From Thermococcus sp. (GTDB lineage Archaea > Methanobacteriota_B > Thermococci > Thermococcales > Thermococcaceae): a DNA stretch of 20,091 nt. A program made the translations under genes and the position numbers. Every line of letters starts with the position of its first letter. Position 1 is the first letter of the stretch. Shown here in pieces: positions 1 through 8,258 of the stretch. Below the pieces are notes generated by a model. It did no database searches. It was not told the DNA's origin and worked only from the letters and a program-made list of their open reading frames with translations. The stretch covers positions 1-20,091 of the forward strand of contig WAMH01000137.1 in assembly GCA_015522395.1 (NCBI GenBank), in the 5' to 3' direction.

Positions 1-1
1 C

Positions 2-1558
2 TACAACGCATTCCTCATCTGTCCCACGAATGGACCGCCAACAAGAGGAGACGGGAACAAGGTGTTCGAGTTCTTCGATGATTTCAACGGAAGCTCCCTC
101 GATACCGAGAAGTGGAACGTTAAAACTACTTTCACAGGGGGTTATACTGTTTCGGACGGGATCCTCACGCTGAAGGGCGACAGCGACGATACAACCACAG
201 ACGTCTGGCTCTGGACAAAGAAGACCTTCCCCTACTACAGCTACGTCGTCGGGTTGGGCGTTAAAATCAGCAGTTCGGCCGACCAGGGATGGCTGTGGTA
301 TCTCAAATCCAACGGAAAGGGCTGGATGGAGGATGTTTTTTATGATAAAAAGAGGAATGTGCGGGGAGATTATGGACATCTCTACAACTTGAGTACCTTG
401 GATGAAGGTTATTATAAAAAAGGCGGGTTATATCTAGATAACAAGTGGACCCACGTCGAGATAGCAATAGAAAAGGACGGCTCTTATGCGGACATCACAA
501 CCTACCAGAACCAGAGCGGGCCCTTCACCGGGACGTGGAACGGGAATACGAGGGAGATAAGTTATTATTCTGGATGGAGGGAGGACATTTACGCAAAAAA
601 AGATACCTCCATAGGCCTTGCCCAGTTCATGGGTTCTACCCAGTACGACTTCGTCTACGTGCGCAAGTACCTCAACCTTAACGATCTGGATCAATCCAGT
701 ATATTCGTGACCAAACAGAACAAGGTGGAGTTTATAGACGACAATCCAGGTCATGAGGATCACGGAGGAGACAAGCTAGCTATCCTTAATAACTGGAGTG
801 ATAACCTCGCCCACACAACAGGAACATGGTATATGGGAGTCAAACACAGATACGAGGTCATAGTGGACGGGAGCTCCAACGGGATAAACCTTGACTTCAC
901 CTACAATCCGGACATAACTCCTTCCTCTAGGTCAAGTGCCTTTATAGAAGGAATCCCCGGAGGATACACCCTCTACGTCACCATCGACAACGACGACGGC
1001 AATAACGCGTACTTTGACTGGATAGTAGCCGCCCCGTACCCCTATAAGGTATACACAGATGCAGATATAACATTCACACCCAGCGAAAGCATCGGTCATG
1101 TCAACGGGTACTCTACGGCCAGAGTTTACGACCTGCAACCCTTCATAGATTGCGTACAAAACCAGAAGTACTTCGGGGTATACGGAGCACCCTCCTTCTT
1201 TGAGAGGCTTGAGGGTGGATCAACGGTAAACAGAGCATACTACGAGGCCATGGCAGAGAAGATGCAGAAAGTAATATACGGATCGGTAAAATATCCCATT
1301 GGATTGGTCAGTTTTATCCTTCCGAAGGAATTACCTCCCAACCTGAACTTCCTAGTCAGAAAACAGCCCGCTGCAGACTATATATACCTAGATTACAAGA
1401 AGTATCCCTCAGATGATCCAAATGCGTACAAGGTACTTGGGATCTCAAGCAACGGAGGCGTTACGTCTCCGATAATAGACGAAAACTTTTATCTAACCCC
1501 CGAGATAGCAAGGATGATCTTCGGGGTTCAGGGTTCCAAAGACTTGCTGGTGAGGTGA
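2..1558 (+). CDS. DUF2341-type surface protein, 5' end outside window
   Basis: The frame is open from base 2, so the GTG at 62 is internal and the true start lies upstream. The first visible residues, with FEFFDDFNGSSLD at about residues 22-34, match the end of a DUF2341 domain where it passes into a LamG/concanavalin-like fold. That fold closes with FVYVRKY near residue 216, the usual end of such modules. A second beta-rich segment follows (about 273-352, ending FDWIVAAPYPY), then an unrecognised C-terminal region. There is no C-terminal membrane helix or sorting motif, so any anchor or pilin-like signal must be N-terminal. Such proteins are normally secreted or on the cell surface; a role in sugar binding or adhesion is inference. 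The stop lies 4 bases before the DUF2101 gene, so the two are probably cotranscribed. I am confident that it is a gene and moderately confident of the family. Confidence 0.8.
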   Translation, partial: YNAFLICPTNGPPTRGDGNKVFEFFDDFNGSSLDTEKWNVKTTFTGGYTVSDGILTLKGDSDDTTTDVWLWTKKTFPYYSYVVGLGVKISSSADQGWLWYLKSNGKGWMEDVFYDKKRNVRGDYGHLYNLSTLDEGYYKKGGLYLDNKWTHVEIAIEKDGSYADITTYQNQSGPFTGTWNGNTREISYYSGWREDIYAKKDTSIGLAQFMGSTQYDFVYVRKYLNLNDLDQSSIFVTKQNKVEFIDDNPGHEDHGGDKLAILNNWSDNLAHTTGTWYMGVKHRYEVIVDGSSNGINLDFTYNPDITPSSRSSAFIEGIPGGYTLYVTIDNDDGNNAYFDWIVAAPYPYKVYTDADITFTPSESIGHVNGYSTARVYDLQPFIDCVQNQKYFGVYGAPSFFERLEGGSTVNRAYYEAMAEKMQKVIYGSVKYPIGLVSFILPKELPPNLNFLVRKQPAADYIYLDYKKYPSDDPNAYKVLGISSNGGVTSPIIDENFYLTPEIARMIFGVQGSKDLLVR

Positions 1559-1562
1559 TGGG

Positions 1563-2309
1563 ATGAAATCCATCGAGGACATTCTCTATCTGGTGGGTGA
1601 TGCCGCTTACTCCTTTTTTCATAACCTGATGGAGTTTCTCAATCCATCCTCCAGAGAAAAGCCTCCGGAGTTTAGGAAACTTCGAAAGCTAATCAGAAGG
1701 GACCTGACTCCCCACGAATTTCTGAGCCTCAAACTCCAGATGAGTTTTTTACTGTACCTCGTGTTCGGACTGCTGGTATTAATCCTAAAGGTAAATCCCC
1801 TGTGGATTTTTGGGTCTGTGATTGTAGAATTTTTGTACATAAGATACCTGATAAATAGTTATTACGAGTTTTTTATTGATCCCAGAGCGTATAAAACCTT
1901 CTATTACACTATAACATGGTTGACTTTTGGAGCGTTCGCTGGATATATAATAATGCGGAAAATCGCAACCGAGGTATACTATTACTACATATATCTCATT
2001 GCCATCCTAATAATTACAATGACGTTCAGGGAGATTTTCAGAAGGAGACACGGCAGGGACTACGCCTACGGGATAGTCGAGGACGTCAAGAACGATCTCG
2101 TGAGAGTCTTCATCCACGATGACATAGCCGCGAATGTTAAACCCAACCACTACTGGTTACCCAAGGTCCCCGGGGCAGAACAGGGAGCGATAGTCAAGGT
2201 ACTCGTGGAAGACAGGGCGTTCAGAAGTGCCAGACCGGTCAGAATACTGGAGGTTCATCCCGTTCAATCCTCCCAGAGCGAAACGGAGCCAAAGGATGCG
2301 GCCGAGTGA
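1563..2309 (+). CDS. DUF2101-family integral membrane protein
   Basis: This 248-residue protein has a soluble, charged N-terminus (1-57), four likely membrane helices (about 61-77, 79-97, 113-131 and 138-156), a basic turn FRRRHGRD, and a soluble C-terminal domain with FIHDDIAANVKPNHYW. That pattern agrees with DUF2101, a predicted membrane protein family of Thermococcales with no known function. A GAGGTGAT ribosome site overlaps the stop of the upstream gene (1552-1559), sits 3-5 bases from the ATG, and supports both this start and translational coupling. Membership of one operon with the DUF2341 surface protein suggests a role in envelope or surface-protein handling, but this is inference. 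The last 46 bases overlap a convergent small gene. Confidence 0.75.
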   Translation: MKSIEDILYLVGDAAYSFFHNLMEFLNPSSREKPPEFRKLRKLIRRDLTPHEFLSLKLQMSFLLYLVFGLLVLILKVNPLWIFGSVIVEFLYIRYLINSYYEFFIDPRAYKTFYYTITWLTFGAFAGYIIMRKIATEVYYYYIYLIAILIITMTFREIFRRRHGRDYAYGIVEDVKNDLVRVFIHDDIAANVKPNHYWLPKVPGAEQGAIVKVLVEDRAFRSARPVRILEVHPVQSSQSETEPKDAAE

Positions 2310-2539
2310 AGCACGAGAAGGTAGACGGAGTGGCAGGGTTCAATGAGGTTCGTCTTCACGAAACCGGAGCACTTTTTGCAGAGCCTCAACGGCTCAACGG
2401 GGCGGCATGGCGGATGGAGAAGAAGCATGCCGTTTTCCCACTCCAGCCCAAAGCCAAGGGCTTTCGCGGCGCGCTCAACGAGCCCCCTGAACCCGTCCCA
2501 GTCCGATATCTCCAGGAGGTAGTACACGGTGTGCCCCAC
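2264..2539 (-). CDS. small conserved-looking hypothetical protein
   Basis: This predicted 91-residue protein begins MGHTVYYLLEISDWD and ends FGSVSLWED. The composition is that of a folded soluble protein: alternating hydrophobic and charged residues, a CKKC pair near residue 54 and a HSVYLLVLHS strand. The antisense frames over the same bases are arginine- and proline-rich and look non-coding, so this strand was chosen. The start is GTG, with a GGTGGT ribosome site 3 bases upstream (closer than usual) and a TATA box at 2569-2577. The 3' end overlaps the convergent DUF2101 gene by 46 bases. I do not recognise a named family. No function is proposed. Confidence 0.6.
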   Translation of the reverse strand: MGHTVYYLLEISDWDGFRGLVERAAKALGFGLEWENGMLLLHPPCRPVEPLRLCKKCSGFVKTNLIEPCHSVYLLVLHSAASFGSVSLWED

Positions 2540-2568
2540 ACTACCACCGAAGAAAATACCATAAAAAG

Positions 2569-2577
2569 GTTATAAAG
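2569..2577 (-). promoter_or_regulatory. TATA box of the small hypothetical gene
   Basis: The minus strand reads CTTTATAAC, centred 34 bases before the GTG at 2539. This predicts a transcript start near 2547 and a leader of about 8 bases. It lies in the gap downstream of guaAA, so the small gene probably has its own transcript. Confidence 0.5.
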
Positions 2578-2631
2578 TTTTCCGAGATTTAGAACTATAA
2601 ATGGTATGAAGATACCTTCAATCACAGGGAA

Positions 2632-3198
2632 CTAAAGCTCCCCGCAGAGCTCCGCGAAGTTCCTGTAGACCTCTGCTCCTCGTTCGGTGTGGGAAACCTC
2701 AGGGTGGAACTGGACGCCGTATATTGGAAGGCTCCCGTGTTTCATGGCCTCAACCGGACAGGTCTCGCTCCTCGCGAGAAGCTTGAAGCCCGGCGGGGGT
2801 TCTTTAACCTCATCCATGTGGCTCTCCCAGACCTTCAATTTCTTTGGAAAGCCTTTGAAGAGGTCGTTTTCCCCGATTATTTCAATTTTAACGAGGCTGT
2901 ATTCCGCTTTATCGCCCCTTCCAACCTTCCCGCCAAAATGCCTCGCTATAAGCTGGTGTCCGAGGCAGATCCCTAAAATCGGCACGTTGAACTCGTCGTA
3001 GTGCTCAAGAATCGCCTCGCAGTTGCCCGTTCTGTTTATATCCGGCCCACCCGAGAAGATTATGCCCCTTGAGTTCAGGGCCTTGATGTCCTCCAGAGGA
3101 GTGGTGTTCGGTATCATCTTCGCCTCAACGCCGAGGTACCTTAAGGTCCTCCAAATCCTGTGGACGTATTGACCGCCGTTGTCCATTATAACTATCAT
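2632..3198 (-). CDS. guaAA: GMP synthase subunit A, glutamine amidotransferase
   Basis: This is the glutaminase half of the archaeal two-subunit GMP synthase. It releases ammonia from glutamine for amination of XMP by subunit B in the cytoplasm. The 188 residues form one class I amidotransferase domain. The nucleophile is Cys78 in GICLGHQL, and the other triad members are His165 and Glu167 in VQFHPEV. The oxyanion-region motif FSGGPD lies at 48-53. The length is normal for the separate subunit, which in bacteria is fused to the synthetase. The ATG follows a GAGGTGAT ribosome site overlapping the guaAB stop, 9 bases away, so the two subunits are cotranscribed and translationally coupled, giving balanced amounts. 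Confidence 0.96.
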   Translation of the reverse strand: MIVIMDNGGQYVHRIWRTLRYLGVEAKMIPNTTPLEDIKALNSRGIIFSGGPDINRTGNCEAILEHYDEFNVPILGICLGHQLIARHFGGKVGRGDKAEYSLVKIEIIGENDLFKGFPKKLKVWESHMDEVKEPPPGFKLLARSETCPVEAMKHGSLPIYGVQFHPEVSHTERGAEVYRNFAELCGEL

Positions 3199-3207
3199 GT
3201 AATCACC

Positions 3208-4131
3208 TCACTCGAACTCTATCGTCGCGGGAGGCTTGTTAGTTACGTCGTAGAGCACTCTTCCGACCTCGGGAATCTCGCTTGTAATCCTGAAGGCTAT
3301 CCTTTGGAGCACCTCAAAGGGGACGTTCATCGCGTTTGCCGTCATCCCGTCGAGGCTCTCGACGACGCGAACAGCTACCGTTTCCTTGTATGCCCTTATG
3401 TCGCCCTGCACTCCAACGGTTTTAACGCCGAGAAGAACCGCGAAGGCCTGCCAGGGCTTTAGTCCCACCTTCTCGATTTCCTCCTCGACTATTGCGTTGG
3501 CCTCCCTGACTATTTCAACCTTCCCCGGCGTCACCTCGCCGAGGACCCTGACCGCCAATCCCGGCCCGGGGAAGGGCATGCGGTTGTATATCTTCTCCGG
3601 CAGTCCGAGCTCCCTGGCCAGTTCCCTCACTTCGTCCTTGTAGAGGTCCCTCAGCGGCTCTATAAGCTTGAGGTTGAGCCTCTCTGGAAGACCGCCAACG
3701 TTGTGGTGGCTTTTGATTTTCCCCTTGCTCTCAATCCAGTCGGGAGCGATGGTTCCCTGAATTAGAAAGTCCGCGTTGATTTCCTTAGCCACTTCCTCGA
3801 ACACCTCGATGAAGACCCTGCCAATTATCTTCCTCTTCTCCTCCGGGTCAGTAACGCCTTTCAACGCCTCAAAAAAGCGCTCGCTGGCATCGATGTAGTG
3901 GAGGTTGAGGCCGAACTCGTCGCGGAAGGTCTTAACGACGAACTCTGGCTCATTCTTCCGCATGAAGCCAGTGTTGACAAAGACTGCGTGAAGTCTGTCG
4001 CCTATTGCCCTGTGAGCCAGAACCGCGGCGGTTGAGCTGTCAACCCCACCGCTGAGCGCTATGATGGCATTCCTGTCACCGGCGGTATTCCTAATCTCCT
4101 CAACCTTCTCCTCGACGAATTTTTCCCACAT
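3208..4131 (-). CDS. guaAB: GMP synthase subunit B, ATP-pyrophosphatase/synthetase
   Basis: This subunit adenylates XMP with ATP and replaces the adenylate with ammonia from subunit A, giving GMP. The ATP-pyrophosphatase signature SGGVDSS is at residues 27-33. The C-terminal dimerisation and XMP-binding domain includes RMPFPGPGLAVR and GVKTVGVQGD and ends in KPPATIEFE, the expected end of the family. I place the start at the ATG at 4131 (MWEKFVEEKV, 307 residues) rather than the in-frame GTG at 4140, because that GTG lies inside the GGTGGT ribosome site, which is spaced correctly for 4131. It is the first gene of a two-gene unit with guaAA and has a good TATA box at 4164-4175. It lies directly downstream of a purP remnant on the same strand. 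Confidence 0.96.
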   Translation of the reverse strand: MWEKFVEEKVEEIRNTAGDRNAIIALSGGVDSSTAAVLAHRAIGDRLHAVFVNTGFMRKNEPEFVVKTFRDEFGLNLHYIDASERFFEALKGVTDPEEKRKIIGRVFIEVFEEVAKEINADFLIQGTIAPDWIESKGKIKSHHNVGGLPERLNLKLIEPLRDLYKDEVRELARELGLPEKIYNRMPFPGPGLAVRVLGEVTPGKVEIVREANAIVEEEIEKVGLKPWQAFAVLLGVKTVGVQGDIRAYKETVAVRVVESLDGMTANAMNVPFEVLQRIAFRITSEIPEVGRVLYDVTNKPPATIEFE

Positions 4132-4163
4132 GAGCACCACCTTTTTGCGAGCATTTGAGAGTC

Positions 4164-4175
4164 AATATATAAATC
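4164..4175 (-). promoter_or_regulatory. guaAB-guaAA promoter TATA box
   Basis: The minus strand reads ATTTATATATTG, centred about 38 bases before the guaAB ATG. The expected transcript start is near 4143, leaving a leader of roughly 12 bases that contains the GGTGGT ribosome site. The gap back to the purP remnant stop at 4199 is short. Confidence 0.65.
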
Positions 4176-4198
4176 TATCCTTGCTGATTTTGATTGGT

Positions 4199-4555
4199 TT
4201 ATGTCAAAACATCATCGAGCCTGTCTTCCTCCAAAGCCTTCCTCAGCTCCATGGCTATTCTCCTTCCCGTGCTCACCGGAAAGTCATAGCGGAGCCAGCT
4301 GTAGGGCAACCCGTGGACGAATGGGTTGTTCCTGCAACTATTCTGGCAGAGACCTCGAAGACGACGAATTCAAGCTCCTCGGTGTAAACTCCTTCGAGGC
4401 AGAACGGGCCCCCAGAGGCCACCCATGAGCTTCTCAGCGGCTTTGACTACCCTCTCCCCGGCCTCAATGACGTCCATCAGCAAGCTCTCCCTCAGGACGA
4501 GTGGGATGTTGCCGATTACGGTATGATTGGTACCCAATTCAAAACCCGCCCTCAT
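4199..4555 (-). pseudogene. purP: 3' remnant of purP (formate-dependent AICAR formyltransferase), two frameshifts
   Basis: In successive frames the translation follows the C-terminal third of PurP, the archaeal enzyme that formylates AICAR in purine synthesis. The first segment reads VIGNIPLVLRESLL and EKLMGGLWGP. The frame then changes within GGGCCCGTTCTG (about 4402-4408, one extra base), giving FCLEGVYTEELEFVVFEVSARIVAG. It returns to the first frame near 4322-4332 (one missing base), continuing NPFVHGLPYSWLRYD, PVSTGRRIAMELRKA and a TAA at 4199. Without the shifts this would be about 118 residues against roughly 330 for the whole enzyme. The ATP-grasp N-terminal two-thirds are absent: bases upstream belong to the neighbouring peptidase-like gene. 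I infer a dead fragment left by deletion or a decayed paralogue. Confidence 0.82.
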
Positions 4556-4574
4556 GGATAAAATAAAAGAATGC

Positions 4575-6551
4575 CTACGGCAACCCGGTGCTCGTTGTCA
4601 AATTCTGGAAGAGCTCCCCGACGGGTTTTCCGGAGTTCCTTTCCAGGATTGCCACAAACCCATTGAGGTTCCCTTCCCTGAACCTGTACTCCTCAAAGAA
4701 CTCCCAAAGGGATTTGTAGAACGCCTCCCTGCCTGTGAACTCCTCAATCTCTTCGAGAACCAGTGCCCCCCTGTAAGCCGCGATGGCATAGTAGCGGTTG
4801 ATGTCCGTGCACCGTACTTTCCAAGCCTCAGTTAAGGGAAGGTCCCTCCTTCCGTAGTCCGTCTCCCTGTCGTACACGGAAACGTAGTAGTTCCTTAACG
4901 CGATGTAATCATCCTCTGAAACGTCCTCGGCGTATTTCAGCGAGAAGTACGCCGGAAAGGCAAAATTGAACCAGTACTGGCTTACGTTTGAAGTGAATAT
5001 AACAGTTCCGGGAACCCACCAGTGCGCCACCTCGTAGGAATAGCCGTATTTGTAGCGTACGGGGTTGTAAGAGTATGCTAGGACGTCAAACATCTCGCTC
5101 GATATGTTTATCCCTTGGGGATAGACAACCTTGACCTTTTCGTACCCCTACTTTCCAAAATGCTTTATCCCAAAGCTTAAAATTTTCTCGGTGAGGTTTG
5201 CGTACCTCATCACGGTTTCCTCCCCGATCCCCATGTAGTAAACGGTCAAACGACCGTTCATCAGCTCCATCCTCTTAAAGTCCCCAACGAAAACCGGGAT
5301 TACTCCGTGAAAGCCGTGCGGGAAAGTGATTCTCCACACTCCCGGGGCGATCTCTTCCCCCGGGCCTATTACGGTTCCCCTGTCTGTTTTGACCCTGACC
5401 GTGATAACGTGAAAGAGCTCAATGGAGTTCAGCACGGGCCTCAGGAACTCCGTCCTCAGGAACGCTATGTTCTCGGTGATCTGCCCCTCAATGCGGCCCC
5501 TTTGGGGCGCAATTTTCTTCATTGTTGAGTGGTCGCCGGTGTATGTTATCTCCACGCTCCCGTTTTTGAAGTCCTTCAGGGGAATGACCAGAAAGAGGCC
5601 CTGAATGAAGCCAACCCTCCTGTTGTCCACCTTGATTTCTTCAACGTTGAGCCTCGGCGTTCTCTGGAAGAAGACGTAGGGCTGTGATGTGATGTTGCTG
5701 TAGTCCACAACCGCATCGAACTTTCTCCTCTCCAAGCTGATGTTCATGTCAATAGTTGTCACTCCAATCCCAGCCGTCCCGGGTGGGGTGGTGGCAGATT
5801 TCATGAAGTCACCCCAGTTGATTTTCGGAATCCTGCCCGTTTTCAAAACCTCCACGAGGGCCAGCGGGCCGTACTCGTCGGCGATGTACTCCATCAGGTC
5901 GTTGGTCTCAGCGAACAGTACTGCGTTGTACCCGCCCCTGAGGTTCAGGGATTCTAACTTATCCAAGCTCACGTATCTCTCCTTCTTTTCTCGGGGACCC
6001 ACCGGCGTTCTCCCCGCATCCATCGCCCCGAACCCGACGGCGATGAAGTCCGGAAGCTTCCTTCCGGCGGCATATTCAAGGAGCGCCGCGTCGACGTCGA
6101 GGATGGAGTACACACCCGTTTCGTTAATCAGGGCAACGTGGATTTCCCTCCTCTTGTAGTCCACGAACCAGAGAACCTTTCTCCCCGTGATGTTTTCGAG
6201 GGCTTTCTCCGACGGGTAGAGGTATATCTTCGCTTTTTGAGGTCTGGTTCCGAAGAGCCTGGCGTAGCTTGCGTAGGCACTGTCCGCACCCAGGAGGAGC
6301 ATGTTGAGCTTTGACTGCAGTACCGGGTCGTCGCGGATCTCTTTTGGATAGTAGATTTCAAAGTATTTCGTCGAGTTGTGGTACCAGTTCCCGTAGACCC
6401 GACCACCAAGACGACCAGTGGCTCCCGGTGCTTGGGAGGACGTTGCCGTGCTTTCAGAGTGCCCAGTTGCAGTCGGGTGAGGAGTTGATACACATCCGAG
6501 TGCAGCCGTTACGAGAATTAGAACCAGCAGGGTTGCAGAGAGACCACGCAT
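4575..6551 (-). pseudogene. M1-metallopeptidase-like lipoprotein gene split by an in-frame TAG
   Basis: One reading frame runs from the ATG at 6551 to the TAG at 4575, interrupted only by TAG at 5148-5150 (codon 468). The first part (467 residues) starts with a lipoprotein signal, AALGC, with Cys20 as the likely lipidated residue, then a Ser/Thr-rich linker. It continues with an uncharacterised region and a beta-rich segment resembling the M1 aminopeptidase N-domain (about 265-400). After the stop the same frame continues as M1 catalytic and C-terminal sequence: YSYEVAHWW, YWFNFAFPAYFS, GREAFYKSLWEFF and SGKPVGELF. The zinc motif HExxH is YEVAH (506-510), and the downstream glutamate of WLNEGF is Phe530, so catalysis should be lost even if the stop were read through. 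A GGAGGTGAT site supports the 6551 start over the upstream GTG-type extension to 6578. It could be a decaying gene, two proteins, or a sequencing error at the TAG. Confidence 0.75.
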
Positions 6552-6610
6552 AACATCACCTCCAGTGCGATGAAGCATCCCCGACGGTTTAGTTGTGGGA
6601 GGTCACTCAC

Positions 6611-6620
6611 CATTTAAGTA
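6611..6620 (-). promoter_or_regulatory. TATA box of the peptidase-like lipoprotein gene
   Basis: The minus strand reads TACTTAAATG about 65 bases before the ATG at 6551, giving a predicted leader of roughly 39 bases. The ribosome site GGAGGTGAT in that leader is strong, so expression signals look intact although the reading frame is broken. Confidence 0.4.
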
Positions 6621-6684
6621 TCTTCCGGGAAGAACAGGAAGAGGGGAAGCAGAGAAACAAAGCCAGAGGGTCGCTCTTTGAACC

Positions 6685-8142
6685 TCACTTCCCCATCGGA
6701 TAGTTCGGGGCCTCGTTGGTTATGAGTACCTCATGCGGATGGCTCTCCCTGAAGCCGGCCTGCGTTATAATGACAAACTCACCCTTCTCCTTGAGCTCGG
6801 GAATGTTTTTTGCCCCGACGTAGCCCATTCCCGAGCGAAGACCTCCAACGAGCTGGTATAGGACGTCACTGACGGGCCCTTTGTACTGCACTACCCCCTC
6901 AACGCCCTCGGGGACGAACTTTCTGGTTTTCATGTGGTCCTTCTGGTAGTACCTCTCGGCTCCTCCCTTCATCATCGCCCCAAGAGAACCCATTCCGCGG
7001 TACTGCTTGTACCTCCTCCCGTTTATAACGACCTCCTTGCCCGGGGCCTCTTTGGTTCCAGCGAGGAGAGAGCCTAGCATGACCGCGTCAGCTCCAGCGG
7101 CTATTGCCTTAACTATGTCGCCGGAATAGCGGATTCCACCGTCCGCTATGACGTAAAGCCCGTACTCCTGGGCCCTGTCAGCAACCAGCGCTATAGCGGT
7201 AACTTGGGGAACGCCGACTCCAGCGACAACCCTCGTCGTGCATATGCTCCCGGGGCCGATTCCAACCTTCACAGCGTCGGCAAAGGTGAGGTCATCAACC
7301 GCCTTTGGATTGGCTATGTTGCCAACGATTAGGTCCGCATCAACGGCTTTCCTTATCTCCTTCATGGCCTTAATCGCCCTGAGGTTGTGGGCGTGGGCCG
7401 TGTCCACAACTATAACATCGACCCCTGCCCTGTCGAGAGCCTTTGCCCTCGCTATGTCAAAGGGCCCGACCGCCGCGGCAACCAGAAGGTCACCGTTCTC
7501 GTCCTTCACGGCGTTCTTCCACTTCTTCCTCTTTGCCAGGTCGCTCATCGTGATTATGCCCACAAGTTTACCGTCCTCATCGACCACCGGCAGTCTGTCT
7601 ATCCTGTGCTCGAACATGAGGTTGAGGGCTTCCTCGGCGGTCACGTTCTCGCTCACCGTTATCGGCTCGCCCGTCATGACCTCCCTCACGAGCTCCCCCT
7701 GCTTCACTGCTATGTCCTTCTTGCTGATGACGCCGACAACCCTGCCGTCCTCAATGACAGGAAGACCGTCGATACCGTTCTTCTCCATCAGGAAGAGGGC
7801 GTAGTCAACGGTCTCTTCCGGCGGGATGGAAATCACGTCTTCAATGATAAAGCGCTCCGCCCGCTTTACTTTCTTAACCCCCTCGACCTGCTCGCTTATG
7901 CTCATGTTCCTGTGGATTACGCCCAGACCACCTTCCCGGGCCATCGCGACCGCCATCTCCCACTCCGTAACGGTGTCCATGGCCGCGCTGAGAATCGGTA
8001 CATTGAGCCTCACGTTTGGAGTTACCCTCGTGGAGATGTCAACGTCTTTTGGCTCGACTTCAGTTGCCTGAGGTATCAGAAGAACGTCGTCGAAGGTGTA
8101 ACCCTTGATTGCATTGACGAGTTTATGTTCAAATTTTCCCAT
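6685..8142 (-). CDS. guaB: inosine-5'-monophosphate dehydrogenase
   Basis: The enzyme oxidises IMP to XMP with NAD, the committed step to guanine nucleotides, in the cytoplasm. Its 485 residues match the family length. The barrel starts with YTFDDVLLIPQ. Two CBS domains are inserted at about residues 97-207 (ISIPPEETVDYAL and VSENVTAEEALNLM). The catalytic loop GPGSICTTR carries the nucleophile Cys301. The IMP site GMGSLGAM and the flap region with RYYQ and VPEGVEGVVQYKG follow. The ATG is preceded by GGAGGTTCGG and, 33 bases away, a TATA box. The product XMP is the substrate of the GMP synthase encoded at 2632-4131, although that gene pair has its own promoter. The CBS pair usually binds adenine or guanine nucleotides and tunes activity. 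Confidence 0.97.
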   Translation of the reverse strand: MGKFEHKLVNAIKGYTFDDVLLIPQATEVEPKDVDISTRVTPNVRLNVPILSAAMDTVTEWEMAVAMAREGGLGVIHRNMSISEQVEGVKKVKRAERFIIEDVISIPPEETVDYALFLMEKNGIDGLPVIEDGRVVGVISKKDIAVKQGELVREVMTGEPITVSENVTAEEALNLMFEHRIDRLPVVDEDGKLVGIITMSDLAKRKKWKNAVKDENGDLLVAAAVGPFDIARAKALDRAGVDVIVVDTAHAHNLRAIKAMKEIRKAVDADLIVGNIANPKAVDDLTFADAVKVGIGPGSICTTRVVAGVGVPQVTAIALVADRAQEYGLYVIADGGIRYSGDIVKAIAAGADAVMLGSLLAGTKEAPGKEVVINGRRYKQYRGMGSLGAMMKGGAERYYQKDHMKTRKFVPEGVEGVVQYKGPVSDVLYQLVGGLRSGMGYVGAKNIPELKEKGEFVIITQAGFRESHPHEVLITNEAPNYPMGK

Positions 8143-8170
8143 AATTCCCGAACCTCCTGGCTCTTTTTGA

Positions 8171-8180
8171 CTTATATATG
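8171..8180 (-). promoter_or_regulatory. guaB promoter TATA box
   Basis: The minus strand reads CATATATAAG, centred about 33 bases before the guaB ATG, predicting a transcript start near 8149 and a very short leader containing GGAGG. Confidence 0.6.
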
Positions 8181-8235
8181 GCTATAATTTTTAAGGTTTA
8201 TGGGGTTGAAGAATCCCGGCGGTTGGTCTTAAGGG

Positions 8236-8258
8236 GTGTAAAAAGAAAGCCAGAAAAA
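8236..8258 (-). terminator. oligo-T terminator region after pdxT
   Basis: Immediately downstream of the pdxT stop the minus strand has two short T tracts (TTTTTC and CTTTTTAC) in a pyrimidine-rich stretch. Archaeal RNA polymerase terminates on oligo-T without needing a hairpin. The guaB promoter follows, so termination here would separate the units. No hairpin is visible. Confidence 0.4.

Noticed and set aside
62..1558. GTG at 62 as the start of the first gene
   Set aside because: The frame is open back to base 2 and the upstream residues read as DUF2341 sequence, so the gene starts before the window.
2306..2575. Plus-strand 89-residue frame downstream of the DUF2101 gene
   Set aside because: Composition is unlike a real protein, and the opposite strand holds the better-supported small gene with promoter and ribosome site.
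2603..2616. GGTAT-GAAG-ATACC hairpin downstream of guaAA
   Set aside because: Arms are only 5 bases, there is no T tract next to it, and no gene start makes it a convincing operator.
5148..5150. TAG as a pyrrolysine codon
   Set aside because: Thermococcales are not known to carry the pyrrolysine system, the family does not use it, and no tRNA for it is in the window; mutation or read error is simpler.
7387..8187. Plus-strand 266-residue frame
   Set aside because: It is antisense to the 5' half of guaB; histidine- and leucine-rich composition is typical of a mirror frame of GC-rich coding DNA.
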